The notes below the pieces were generated by a model. It made no database searches. It was not told where the DNA came from and saw only the letters and a program-made list of their open reading frames with translations. Below are positions 1-8,292 of a stretch of DNA of 25,420 bases, in pieces. This DNA is from CAYLPJ01 sp964385465 (GTDB taxonomy: Bacteria; Planctomycetota; Phycisphaerae; SM23-33). The position numbers were made by a program, and so were the translations under genes. The stretch's first letter is position 1. The number at the start of each line of letters is the position of its first letter. The stretch spans positions 1 to 25,420 of the forward strand of contig CAYLPJ010000073.1 of NCBI GenBank assembly GCA_964385465.1. The letters are read 5' to 3'.

Positions 1-81
1 TACTGGAAACTCCAGCGTGCCGCCTGACTGCCGCCACGATTTTGTGTCGGACACCGCTGCGAGCCGCAAACGCTTTTGCGC

Positions 82-109
82 TTGACGGTTCTCCCACGCC
101 GCCGATAAT
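82..109 (+). promoter_or_regulatory. Sigma-70-type promoter upstream of leuS
   Basis: TTGACG at 82-87, a 16-base spacer, and GATAAT at 104-109; each hexamer matches the consensus at five of six positions. This is an unusually AT-rich spot in very GC-rich sequence. Transcription would start near 116, giving a leader of about 230 bases before leuS. The promoter could instead belong to something undetected, but leuS is the only downstream gene on this strand. Confidence 0.6.
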
Positions 110-224
110 GCCTGCTGGTGAGCCTGATGACGATCCGCAACGCCGACATCACGGGCCGGGAGAGCCTACCCGCCGCCCCCGCCGCGCGCTGACGGATCCC
201 AGGTTCCCGAGACGAGTTCCCCCC

Positions 225-258
225 GGCCCTGCGGTCCAGCGACCGCGGGGCCGTTTTC
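225..258 (+). terminator. Terminator-like hairpin in the leuS leader (possible attenuator)
   Basis: Arms GGCCCTGCGGTC (225-236) and GACCGCGGGGCC (241-252) pair over 12 positions with one G-U pair around a four-base loop (CAGC), followed by GTTTTC. The T run is short, only four. It lies between the promoter at 82-109 and leuS at 349. It may therefore act as a transcription attenuator for leuS, or simply end transcription arriving from the left. Confidence 0.5.
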
Positions 259-348
259 GGTTGGAGCCCGCCCGCCGCGTGCGGCGGCCCCGGCCGAGGG
301 CCCCCCGGGCCGCGGACCCGGGTGCGACAACGAGCGACAGGAGAGATC

Positions 349-3201
349 ATGGCTGGTTACGACTTCAAGACGATCGAGGCGGCCTGGCAGCAGCGATGGG
401 AGGCCGAGGGCACGTTCCGTCAGCCCAATCCGGGGGAGGAGGGCTTCCGCGACCGCCCGAAGATGTACATCCTGGACATGTTCCCCTATCCCAGCGGCGC
501 CGGGCTGCACGCCGGGCACCCCGAGGGCTACACCGCGACGGACATCCTCGCCCGCTACAAGCGGATGCGCGGCTTCAACGTGCTGCACCCCATGGGCTAC
601 GACGCCTTCGGCCTGCCGGCCGAGCAGTACGCCGTCGAGCACGGCGTCCACCCCCGCGAGACGACCGAGGCGAACATCGCGAACATCGAGCGGCAGATCC
701 GCATGTTCGGCTTCAGCTACGACTGGTCCCGCCGGGTGGCCACCACCGACGTGCCCTACTACCGCTGGACGCAGTGGATCTTCCTGCAGCTCTACAACAG
801 TTGGTACGACCCCGAGGCCGACGCGGCCCGGCCGATCTCGGAGCTCGTCCAGCGCCTCTCGGCCGGGGAGTACGTCGTGGACGTCGCCGGGGAGGCGGTG
901 GGCAACCTCAGCGACGGCGCGTCGTCGTACCTGGGCGACCCGATCGGCACGACGAAGTGGCACGAGCTGACCGCCGACCAGCGGCGTCGGCTTCTCGACG
1001 AGTACCGCCTGGCCTACATGGCCGAGGTGCCCGTCAACTGGTGCCCGAAGCTGGGCACCGTGCTGGCCAACGAGGAGGTCACCAACGAGGGCCGCAGCGA
1101 GCGAGGCAACCACCCGGTCTTCCGGCGCGCCCTCAAGCAGTGGATGCTCCGGATCACCAGCTACGCCGAGCGCCTCGAACGCGACCTCGACGACCTGGAC
1201 TGGCCCGAGTCGATCAAGATCATGCAGCGGAACTGGATCGGCCGGAGCGAGGGCGCGGAGGTGGACTTCCCACTGGAATCCGTCGGCACGGACGAGTGGT
1301 TCGCCGAACGGGCCGAGGACGGCCTGCCCGCCGCGGCCGAGGACCGCGTCCTCCGCGTCTACACCACCCGCCCGGACACGCTCTTCGGGGCGACGTACAT
1401 GGTCCTGGCCCCCGAGCACCCGCTGGTCGAGCAGGTCGTCACCGAGCGGCAGCGGGCCGAGGTGCAGGCCTACGTCCACAAGGCCGCCAGCAAGAGCGAG
1501 CTGGAGCGCACCGCCGAGAGCAAGGAGAAGACCGGCGTCTTCACCGGGGCCTACGCGATCAACCCGGTCAACCGCGAGAAGATCCCCGTCTGGGTGGCCG
1601 ACTACGTTCTCATGGGCTACGGCACCGGCGCGATCATGGCCGTGCCCGCCCACGACACGCGGGACTTCGAGTTCGCCGAGGCGTTCGACCTGCCGATCGT
1701 TCAGGTCGTCCAGCCGCCGGATGAGGAAGACTGGCGCGGCTTCACGGGCGAGGGCCGGGCCGTCAACAGCGGGGACTACGACGGCCTGGGCACGGCGGAG
1801 TTCAAGCGTCGGATCACCGAGGACCTCCGGGCCGGGGGGCTGGGCCGATCGGCGGTGAACTACAAGCTTCGGGACTGGCTGTTCAGCCGCCAGCGGTACT
1901 GGGGCGAGCCGTTCCCGATCGTCCACTGCGACGCCTGCGGCGGCCCGGTCCCGCTGAACGAGAGCGACCTGCCCCTGGTCCTGCCGGAGATGGACGACTT
2001 CACACCCGAGGCCACCGACGACCCCGACGCGCCCCCCAAGCCCCCGCTGGGCAAGGCCGAGGGATGGGCGAAGACCGCCTGCCCGTCCTGCGGCGGCCCG
2101 GCCAGGCGCGAGCTGAACACCATGCCCCAGTGGGCGGGGAGCTGCTGGTACTACCTGCGCTACCTCGACCCGGACAACGAGGACCGCTTCTGCGATCCGC
2201 AGGTCGAGCGGTACTGGATGGGCCCGCGCGAGGACGCCCCCGCCGGCGGGGTGGACCTCTACGTCGGGGGGGCCGAGCACGCCGTCCTGCACCTGCTCTA
2301 CGCGCGGTTCTGGCACAAGGTGCTCCACGACCTCGGGTGGGTCTCGTCCCCCGAGCCGTTCCGCAAGCTGTTCAACCAGGGCATGATCCTCAGCTTCACC
2401 TACCGCGACGGCCGGGGGGTGAGCCTGCCGCACGACCAGGTGGACCTCAGCGGCGACGAGCCGGTCAGCAAGGAAACCGGCGAGACGCTCGCCGTCTCCG
2501 TCGAGAAGATGTCCAAGAGCCTCCGCAACGTGGTCAACCCCGACGAGGCCGTCGCCGAATACGGCGCCGACACGTTCCGCATGTACGAGATGTTCATGGG
2601 CCCCCTCGAGGCCGCCAAGCCCTGGAACACCCAGGACGTCCCCGGCGTGCACCGCTTCCTCAACCGCGTGTGGCGGATGGTGGTGGGCACCCCCGCCGAG
2701 AGCCAGCCGCCGCTGCTGGCCGACGGCGAGGGCGACGAGGGCCTCGAGCGCGAGCTGCACAAGCTGATCCGCAAGGTCGGCGAGGACATCGAGGCGATGA
2801 AGTTCAACACCGCCATCGCCGCGATGATGGAGTTCGTCAACGCCGCCTACAAGGCCGGGCGCGTCGGCGGGAGCCAGGCCGAGCGGTTCGTGCTCGTGCT
2901 CGCGCCGTTCGCCCCGCACCTCGCCGAGGAGCTCTGGCAGCGGCTGGGCCACGCCGACAGCCTCGCCCGCGAGCCGTGGCCCGAGGTCGACGAGGGCATG
3001 CTGACCGTGGACACCGTCGAACTGCCCGTGCAGGTCAACGGCAAGGTCCGGGCGCGCGTGGAGGTCCCCGCCGGTGCCGACGACGAGACCGTCCTCGCCG
3101 CCGCCCTCGCCCACGAGCGGATCGCCGAGCTGACCGAGGGCAAGACCGTCGTCAAGAAGATCGTCGTCCCGGGCAAGCTCGTGAACGTCGTGGTGAAGTG
3201 A
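349..3201 (+). CDS. leuS: Leucyl-tRNA synthetase
   Basis: Class Ia synthetase of 950 residues that charges tRNA-Leu with leucine in the cytoplasm. The HIGH-type motif is HAGHP (54-58) and the KMSKS loop is at 720-724. The editing (CP1) domain, roughly 300-445, carries TTRPDT (339-344) and AHDTRDFEF (434-442), as expected for hydrolysis of mischarged tRNA. Two CxxC pairs (527/530 and 578/581) look like zinc ligands. The C-terminal domain ends in VNGKVRARV and a basic tail. A block of about 65 residues (roughly 153-219) lies between the QLYNSWYD segment and VPVNWCPKLGTVLANEE. It is absent from the E. coli type of enzyme, and I recall similar insertions in planctomycete LeuRS. The ATG at 349 was chosen over one 27 bases upstream because AGGAG at 339-343 is correctly spaced. 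The URO-D-like gene follows after 42 bases. Confidence 0.97.
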   Translation: MAGYDFKTIEAAWQQRWEAEGTFRQPNPGEEGFRDRPKMYILDMFPYPSGAGLHAGHPEGYTATDILARYKRMRGFNVLHPMGYDAFGLPAEQYAVEHGVHPRETTEANIANIERQIRMFGFSYDWSRRVATTDVPYYRWTQWIFLQLYNSWYDPEADAARPISELVQRLSAGEYVVDVAGEAVGNLSDGASSYLGDPIGTTKWHELTADQRRRLLDEYRLAYMAEVPVNWCPKLGTVLANEEVTNEGRSERGNHPVFRRALKQWMLRITSYAERLERDLDDLDWPESIKIMQRNWIGRSEGAEVDFPLESVGTDEWFAERAEDGLPAAAEDRVLRVYTTRPDTLFGATYMVLAPEHPLVEQVVTERQRAEVQAYVHKAASKSELERTAESKEKTGVFTGAYAINPVNREKIPVWVADYVLMGYGTGAIMAVPAHDTRDFEFAEAFDLPIVQVVQPPDEEDWRGFTGEGRAVNSGDYDGLGTAEFKRRITEDLRAGGLGRSAVNYKLRDWLFSRQRYWGEPFPIVHCDACGGPVPLNESDLPLVLPEMDDFTPEATDDPDAPPKPPLGKAEGWAKTACPSCGGPARRELNTMPQWAGSCWYYLRYLDPDNEDRFCDPQVERYWMGPREDAPAGGVDLYVGGAEHAVLHLLYARFWHKVLHDLGWVSSPEPFRKLFNQGMILSFTYRDGRGVSLPHDQVDLSGDEPVSKETGETLAVSVEKMSKSLRNVVNPDEAVAEYGADTFRMYEMFMGPLEAAKPWNTQDVPGVHRFLNRVWRMVVGTPAESQPPLLADGEGDEGLERELHKLIRKVGEDIEAMKFNTAIAAMMEFVNAAYKAGRVGGSQAERFVLVLAPFAPHLAEELWQRLGHADSLAREPWPEVDEGMLTVDTVELPVQVNGKVRARVEVPAGADDETVLAAALAHERIAELTEGKTVVKKIVVPGKLVNVVVK

Positions 3202-3243
3202 CCCTCAGCGGCCTCGCGGTCTTCCGGTCTCGCGGAGAACACG

Positions 3244-4485
3244 ATGCCCGACGCCGACCGTGACATCCTGCGTCGCCTCGCCGGCGAGGTCGCGGAGATC
3301 GCCGCGCTGGACGTGCATGACCGCAAGCGCGACATGTGGCGGCGGCTGAACCGCCTCGAGCCCGTCCGGCCGATGGTGTGGATCAACGAGGTCTGCTGGG
3401 ACGAGATGGGCCCCGACGTCGTCCCCCGGGCCGAGGACCCCGTCCTCCGCGAGGTCGAGGGGCGGATGCGGCGGCTGCTGTTCCAGTGGCGGCATTTCCC
3501 CTGCGACATGGTCGTCGACGGCTGGATCGCCTGCCCCGTCGCCGTGGGCAGCACCGGGTTCGGGCTGGCCCGCGACGTCCACCGCACCGACGCCGACCTG
3601 GCCAAGAGCGCCGTGGACTACGTCCCCACGCTGACCGACGAGGCCGACGTCGAGAAGATCCGCACCCCCGAAGTCACCGTCGACCGCGACGCGACCGAAC
3701 GCCGCTTCGCCCTCATGGACGAGACGTTCGGCGACATCCTCCCGCCACGCCGCGTCGGCGTCACCAACACATGGTTCGGCGCCTGGGACCAGCTCGTCCA
3801 GTGGATCGGCATCCAGGAGCTCTACACCGCGATGATCGACCGGCCGGGGTTCATCCGCGCCGCCATCGAGCGGATGGTCGAGGCCATGCTGGGCCAGTAC
3901 GAGCAGTACGAGCGCCTCGGCGTGCTGTCGCTGAACAACGGCGCCGTGCGCGTGGGCGCCGGCGGGCTGGGGATCACCGACGAGCTGCCGCAGGCGGACT
4001 TCGACGGCGAGCACGTACGGCTGATCGACATGTGGGGCAACTCGGCCCCGCAGATCTTCTCGGAGGTCTCGCCCGAGATGCACTGGGAGTTCGCCCTGAA
4101 GTACGAGATGCGGGCCCTCGAACGGTTCGGGCTCAACTGCTACGGCTGCTGCGAGCCCTACCACCGAAAGGTGCATATCCTCCGCCGCATCCCCCGCCTG
4201 CGGCGGATCAGCATGAGCCCGTTCGTCGACGTCGCCGCCGGCGCCGAGGCCGTCGGGCAGGACTACATCTACTCCGCCAAGCCCAACCCCGCCCCGCTGG
4301 CCGCCAACGCCTGGGACGCCTCCCCCGCCGGCCCGGCCGCGACGAACCTCCGCGAGATCCTCGACCGCACCGGCGGCCTGCACGTCGAGCTGATCCTCAA
4401 GGACATCCACACCGTCCGCAACGAGCCGCGGCGCCTCTTCGACTGGGCGCGGATGGCCATGGCGATGGCCCAGGAAAGCGCATAA
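3244..4485 (+). CDS. URO-D/MetE-superfamily protein (methyltransferase-like)
   Basis: 413 residues resembling the large bacterial family annotated as uroporphyrinogen decarboxylase-like, whose TIM-barrel fold is shared with cobalamin-related methyltransferases (MtaA/MtbA) and MetE. The strongest match is the C-terminal third: a Cys-rich NCYGCCEPYHRK segment (C299, C302, C303, E304) followed by RRIPRLRRISMSPFVDV and a KPNP turn. In methyltransferase relatives, Cys and His residues in this region bind zinc, so a methyl-transfer role is more likely than haem synthesis; this is inference. There is no signal peptide, so the protein is cytoplasmic. GGAG at 3234-3237 supports the ATG at 3244. It begins 42 bases after leuS on the same strand and probably shares its transcript, with no obvious functional link. 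The substrate is unknown. Confidence 0.75.
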   Translation: MPDADRDILRRLAGEVAEIAALDVHDRKRDMWRRLNRLEPVRPMVWINEVCWDEMGPDVVPRAEDPVLREVEGRMRRLLFQWRHFPCDMVVDGWIACPVAVGSTGFGLARDVHRTDADLAKSAVDYVPTLTDEADVEKIRTPEVTVDRDATERRFALMDETFGDILPPRRVGVTNTWFGAWDQLVQWIGIQELYTAMIDRPGFIRAAIERMVEAMLGQYEQYERLGVLSLNNGAVRVGAGGLGITDELPQADFDGEHVRLIDMWGNSAPQIFSEVSPEMHWEFALKYEMRALERFGLNCYGCCEPYHRKVHILRRIPRLRRISMSPFVDVAAGAEAVGQDYIYSAKPNPAPLAANAWDASPAGPAATNLREILDRTGGLHVELILKDIHTVRNEPRRLFDWARMAMAMAQESA

Positions 4486-4511
4486 ACTGGATCGGATTTC
4501 CCTCTTTGGGC

Positions 4512-4540
4512 TTGGCGCCCCGCCTGGCGCGCGGTAAGCT
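4512..4540 (+). promoter_or_regulatory. Candidate promoter for the YWTD PEP-CTERM gene
   Basis: TTGGCG (4512-4517), 17-base spacer, TAAGCT (4535-4540). Both hexamers are moderate matches. Transcription would begin near 4547, about 40 bases before the ATG at 4587, in a locally AT-richer stretch. This is the only promoter-like spacing in the 101-base gap. Confidence 0.35.
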
Positions 4541-4586
4541 TTTGCTTCGGTTGAGCTTCTTTAACGTCAGCCGAAGGAGAGGACCC

Positions 4587-6047
4587 ATGCCCCCCTGCAT
4601 GAAGGCCGCACCGCGGTTTTTCCTGTGCTTGCTCTGCGCCCTCGTCATCGCCTTTCTCTGCGCTTCGGCACCGGCGGGGCAGGTCGTGGTGACCCAACGA
4701 GACGGCTACCACGTGCGCCTCTACGACCTCGACGCGGGCACGTACAACCAGTTCGTGTACACGAGCAACCGCAACCTCACCACGCTGGCGGCCAACCCGC
4801 TCGATCGCGACATCTACTTCTACACGGCGGGTGGCTACTACCACGACCTGCATCGCTACAACGTGGACACCGGCGCGATCGACTGGGACCTGATCTCCTG
4901 GATTGCCAACGGCGCGGCGAACATCGAGTCCATGGCCGTGGACCCCTTCCACCGGGAGTTGCTGATCCACTACCAGGAGCCGCCCTTCGTGTCCAACGAC
5001 GACCAGTGGCTGGACCGGTGGAACATCGACACGCACGCCTCGACGCGCGTCTTCACGCAGGCAGTCAGCCGCAAGATTCTCGACCACTGCAACGCCGGGG
5101 GATATTGCTACTACAGGTACGAGTACTATCACGATATCGAGGACATCGCCCTCGATCCGTTCCACCGGATGGTCTACTGGACCGACAAGACCGAGGGCCG
5201 GATCTACCGCAGGAGCCTCCAGCCGGGCGCCCCCCACGAGGTGCTCTTCTCGGGGCTGACCAATCCGTACTCGATCGCCCTCGACGTCGGGGCCGGGGCG
5301 ATCTTCTGGTCCGAGCAGGGCGACGGCTCGAACCCCGCATCGGTCACGCGGGGTGGAATCAACGGCACGGGGCCGGTCATCGACCTGGTCACCTCCTTCT
5401 CCGGCGGGCCGGGCAAGATCAGCGTCGACCCGATGGAGAGCACGGTGTACTGGATCGACAGCGGAATCCTGCGGTCCTGCGACTACACCGGCACCGGCGC
5501 CGCGGACGTGTTGTGCAACGGCAGCACGATTTCCGCCGCCGAGGTCGAGGTCTATCTCGGCCCCGGCGCCGCGCCGCAGTCCCCGCGGATGCCGGACGAC
5601 GCCAATGACGGCTTCCGCTTCAACGACGTCGACGTCTCCGATCCCGACGTCATGCAGTTCTTCGACCCGGACCCGGCCATCGGCTACGACTACCTCGTTA
5701 CCGGCTCGAAGTTCGCGTCGGTGCTGCTGCCGGCGGTCGGCGAGAGCGACTACGAGCTCTACCTGTGGGACGGCGGATGGTCCTTCGACGCGAACCTCAC
5801 GGCCGGCGTGGAGCACGAGTTCGCACCCGGCGGCGTGGCCCGCTTCGCCATCCGGGGCATCGACCCCAACGCCAACCTCGACCCCGAGGACCCGACGGCC
5901 TTCGTCACCGGCCTGACCTTCACCGACCCCGGCGAGGTCGACGTCACCATGACCGCTTACGTCCCGGAGCCGACGACGTGCCTGCTGCTTCTGGCGGGAT
6001 TGGGGGCGTGTGCGGCAGGTCGGAAGAGCAAGGCGTCCCGGCGCTGA
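4587..6047 (+). CDS. Secreted YWTD beta-propeller protein with PEP-CTERM anchor
   Basis: 486 residues. A signal peptide (about 1-31: basic start, Leu/Cys/Ala-rich core, cleavage near SAPAGQ) indicates export. Residues about 40-310 form propeller-like repeats related to LDL-receptor class B repeats: MVYWTD (195-200), AIFWSEQGD (238-246), VYWIDS (287-292) and weaker copies such as RDIYFYT (74-80). Residues about 335-455 are a separate Asp-rich beta domain of unknown type. The tail has a PEP motif (460-462), a hydrophobic stretch (LLLLAGLGACAA) and a basic end, the classic PEP-CTERM signal that the exosortase/archaeosortase family processes at the cell envelope. AAGGAGA at 4574-4580 fixes the ATG at 4587; a second in-frame ATG at 4599 is poorly spaced. 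The ligand is unknown. The propeller may mediate binding rather than catalysis. Confidence 0.85.
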   Translation: MPPCMKAAPRFFLCLLCALVIAFLCASAPAGQVVVTQRDGYHVRLYDLDAGTYNQFVYTSNRNLTTLAANPLDRDIYFYTAGGYYHDLHRYNVDTGAIDWDLISWIANGAANIESMAVDPFHRELLIHYQEPPFVSNDDQWLDRWNIDTHASTRVFTQAVSRKILDHCNAGGYCYYRYEYYHDIEDIALDPFHRMVYWTDKTEGRIYRRSLQPGAPHEVLFSGLTNPYSIALDVGAGAIFWSEQGDGSNPASVTRGGINGTGPVIDLVTSFSGGPGKISVDPMESTVYWIDSGILRSCDYTGTGAADVLCNGSTISAAEVEVYLGPGAAPQSPRMPDDANDGFRFNDVDVSDPDVMQFFDPDPAIGYDYLVTGSKFASVLLPAVGESDYELYLWDGGWSFDANLTAGVEHEFAPGGVARFAIRGIDPNANLDPEDPTAFVTGLTFTDPGEVDVTMTAYVPEPTTCLLLLAGLGACAAGRKSKASRR

Positions 6048-6073
6048 GGCAGGCCGGCCGCGGGCAGCCGGAC

Positions 6074-6111
6074 GGCGGCCCGGAAGCCGCCGCACAGCCC
6101 GCTTCGCGGGC
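6074..6111. terminator. Tandem GC hairpins between convergent genes
   Basis: Two perfect hairpins lie in the 222-base gap between the convergent PEP-CTERM and GH2 genes: GGCGGC/GCCGCC (6074-6091, six-base loop) and GCCCGC/GCGGGC (6097-6111, three-base loop). Neither has a T run, so termination is inferred from position and symmetry. Nothing else is recognised in the gap. Confidence 0.35.
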
Positions 6112-6269
6112 CCGGAACGTCGCGTGCGCTCATCGACAGCGGTGCGCGGAACCGAGGACCCGCAAAGCCCCCGGGCCGCGTCCCGCGAATCTTCCGGCGA
6201 ACCAGCCGCCCCCGCGATACCCCATCGGCGAAAGCGGGTTCTCCCCGCCGCGATGCGTCCCTTCGCCGG

Positions 6270-8063
6270 TCACTCCCTCTCGCCCGGCCCCGGGTCGCCC
6301 TTGCCGCTGAGGATCGAGCGGACGCGGTCCATGTCGAACTTCTCGGCTCGGTCGTACGTGTAGATGCCGTTCTGCTCCTGCTCGACGTCCGTCAACTGGG
6401 TGTAGCACCAGCCCCGGATGTGGGGCAGGTCGTCCAGGGCGGCCACGAGCCCCGCAAGCCGCTTGTAGAACTCCTCCAGCGTCCTCGGCGCGTTGCCGTA
6501 CCCCCAGGAGGTCTCGCTGTGCGGGCGGCGGTCGACAGGGATCCACTTGATCCCGCCGAACTCGTCCACGAGGTACGGCTGGCCGGCGTAGTCCGGTTCG
6601 TCGTCGGGGAAATTCCGGAACGGCAGGCCGTCGGCGTCCGGCGTCATCTGCTCCCGCAGCTTCGCCGGGTCCTGCTGGTAGGCGTGGACCGTCCACAGGT
6701 CGGTCGTCACGTGGACGTAGCCGCTGGCGTCGTTGATCGGGCGCGTCGGGTCCAGCGAGCGCGTCAGGCCGACCGTCTCGGCCTGGAGGCGGTGGTGCAG
6801 CTCGACGTCGTTGGGGTTCCGCGTCTCGTTGAACGGCGTCCAGGCGATGATCGAGGGATGGTTGCGGTCGCGGACGACGATCTCCCGCCATTCGTTCAGG
6901 AAGTTCCACCCGGCCTGACCGGCCGCCGAGGCCGGGCCGTCCGTCCGGCTGATGCCCATACCCCAGCTCGCCGACTCTCCCCAGGTCAGGTAGCCCAGCC
7001 GGTCCGCCCAGTAGTGGAACCGCTCCTCGAAGACCTTCTGGTGAAGCCTGGCACCGTTGAATCCCGCCGCCATGGACAGCTCGATGTCCCGCTTCAGCGC
7101 CGCGTCGCTCGGGGCCGTCCAGATGCCGTCGGGGTAGAACCCCTGGTCCAGCACCAGGCGCTGATGAAGCGGCTGGTTGTTGAGCATCACCCGATCGCCG
7201 TCGACGTGCACCTTCCGCAGGCCGGCGTAGCTCAGCACGCTGTCTGCAAGTCGGCCGTCGGCGTCGAGGAGCTGGAGGCGCAGGCCGTAGAGGAACGGGT
7301 CGGACGGGCTCCAGGGGCGCGGCCGCGGCGGGGTGAGGACGCACCCGGCCCCGTCGGCGGCGGGGCCCTCGACGCGGGCGATCTCCTCGCCGTCGGCCAG
7401 CAGCGTCGCGCGGAACGTCATCCCCGCCGGGGCGGCGTGGAAGGCCGGGACCAGCACGAACCGCCCGGCGTCGAGGTCCGGCAGGATGTGGCAGTCCCGC
7501 AGCCCCGTTGCGGCGGCCGCCTCCAGCCAGACCGTCTGCCAGATGCCGGTCGTCCGCGTGTACAGGCAGCCGTGGGAATCGAACCGCGGCGACTGCTTGC
7601 CCCGCGGCTGCGTGCCCCCCCGCAGCTCGTCGCGGACGTGGACGACCAGGTGCTGCGCCTGCCCGGGACGGACCAGGGCGGTCACGTCGATCGCGAAGGA
7701 CGCCGAGCCGCCGAAGTGCGTCCCAGCCAGCAGCCCGTCGACGTAGACCTCGCAGGCGTAGTCCACCCCGCCGAAGTGCAGCAGGACGCGCCGCCCGGCC
7801 CACTCGCCGGGGACCTCGACCTGCCGGTGGTACCACATCGCCTCGATGAAGTCCGTGTGCCCCACGCCCGACAGCTCGCTCTCGGGGCAGAACGGCACGC
7901 GGATGGTCCGGCCGAAGCCGGTGCTCTCGGCCAGGCCGCGGTCTCGGCCGCTGCGGCCGGGATCGAGGGCGAACGTCCACGTCCCGTTGAGGTTGGTCCA
8001 GTCGTCGCGGACGAACTGCGGGCGCGGGTGCTCGGGGCGAGGGATGTCGGTCTGCTCGGCCAT
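6270..8063 (-). CDS. Glycoside hydrolase family 2 (beta-galactosidase/glucuronidase-like)
   Basis: 597 residues with the three-part GH2 layout. A jelly-roll sugar-binding domain (about 15-185) contains NLNGTWTFALD, VPFCPESELSG, MWYHRQVEVP and GIWQTVWLEA. An immunoglobulin-like middle domain spans about 190-285, and a TIM barrel runs from about 290 to 590. The acid/base is E413 in FNETRN, just after NHPSIIAWTP, and the nucleophile is E501 in YLVDEFGG, so both catalytic glutamates are present. It is a retaining exo- or beta-glycosidase; the exact sugar cannot be read from sequence. There is no signal peptide, so it acts on imported oligosaccharides in the cytoplasm. On the minus strand AAGGAG (8069-8074) precedes the ATG at 8063 by six bases. 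The frame stays open upstream to 8351, but that stretch overlaps the trpS promoter and start and is not used. Confidence 0.93.
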   Translation of the reverse strand: MAEQTDIPRPEHPRPQFVRDDWTNLNGTWTFALDPGRSGRDRGLAESTGFGRTIRVPFCPESELSGVGHTDFIEAMWYHRQVEVPGEWAGRRVLLHFGGVDYACEVYVDGLLAGTHFGGSASFAIDVTALVRPGQAQHLVVHVRDELRGGTQPRGKQSPRFDSHGCLYTRTTGIWQTVWLEAAAATGLRDCHILPDLDAGRFVLVPAFHAAPAGMTFRATLLADGEEIARVEGPAADGAGCVLTPPRPRPWSPSDPFLYGLRLQLLDADGRLADSVLSYAGLRKVHVDGDRVMLNNQPLHQRLVLDQGFYPDGIWTAPSDAALKRDIELSMAAGFNGARLHQKVFEERFHYWADRLGYLTWGESASWGMGISRTDGPASAAGQAGWNFLNEWREIVVRDRNHPSIIAWTPFNETRNPNDVELHHRLQAETVGLTRSLDPTRPINDASGYVHVTTDLWTVHAYQQDPAKLREQMTPDADGLPFRNFPDDEPDYAGQPYLVDEFGGIKWIPVDRRPHSETSWGYGNAPRTLEEFYKRLAGLVAALDDLPHIRGWCYTQLTDVEQEQNGIYTYDRAEKFDMDRVRSILSGKGDPGPGERE

Positions 8064-8115
8064 GGGATGCTCCTTCGTGGCGCCCCCGCGCGGCTCGCCC
8101 GGGAGGCGGGCGTTC

Positions 8116-8143
8116 ATTCTCCCGCCCGCGCGAGGGCATGCAA
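8116..8143 (-). promoter_or_regulatory. Weak candidate promoter for the GH2 gene
   Basis: On the minus strand, TTGCAT (complement of 8138-8143), 16-base spacer, GAGAAT (complement of 8116-8121). Transcription would start near 8109, about 45 bases before the ATG. Matches are moderate only. Confidence 0.3.
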
Positions 8144-8253
8144 GGAAAACCCGCGACAGCCCGCCCCCGCCGGCCGGGCGGGACCTTCGCGCCCACCGGC
8201 CGGCGACCAACCGGCCGCGGATGCCAGGCGGGCGCACCGGCGGGGCGGCGCGC

Positions 8254-8282
8254 TTGACACCACCTGCCCGCAAGCCTACCAT
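8254..8282 (+). promoter_or_regulatory. Near-consensus promoter giving a probably leaderless trpS mRNA
   Basis: A perfect TTGACA (8254-8259), an ideal 17-base spacer and TACCAT (8277-8282). The -10 box ends ten bases before the trpS ATG (8293), so transcription must begin at about 8289-8293, that is at or within a few bases of the start codon. No Shine-Dalgarno sequence could then be transcribed, and none is visible. Confidence 0.75.
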
Positions 8283-8292
8283 CCCTGCCACT

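Larger units (their letters stand above)
1..348. other. Leader/intergenic region upstream of leuS
   Basis: No gene is supported here. Frame 1 opens with eight codons and a TGA at 25-27, which could be the tail of a gene lying left of the window, but it is too short to assign. A good promoter (82-109) and a terminator-like hairpin (225-258) lie inside. A second GC hairpin with arms of seven bases (CCGCCGC / GCGGCGG) sits near 267-282. A 21-codon reading frame, ATG at 127 to TGA at 190-192, begins just after the predicted transcription start and contains one leucine codon (the rare CTA); it has no clear ribosome binding site and may be chance. Confidence 0.5.

Noticed and set aside
1..27. Tail of an upstream gene (eight codons then TGA)
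   Set aside because: Too short to assign to any family or to tell from chance.
225..258. T-box riboswitch upstream of leuS, suggested by GACCGCGGGG
   Set aside because: The conserved T-box core (AGGGTGG before ACCGCG) is absent; the match is explained by a GC-rich hairpin.
166..3114. Very long open frame opposite leuS, and similar long frames opposite other genes (for example 6130-10746, minus)
   Set aside because: In very GC-rich DNA the complement of a real gene stays open. The protein is low-complexity, rich in Arg, Val, Asp and Gly, and the sense strand encodes clear families.
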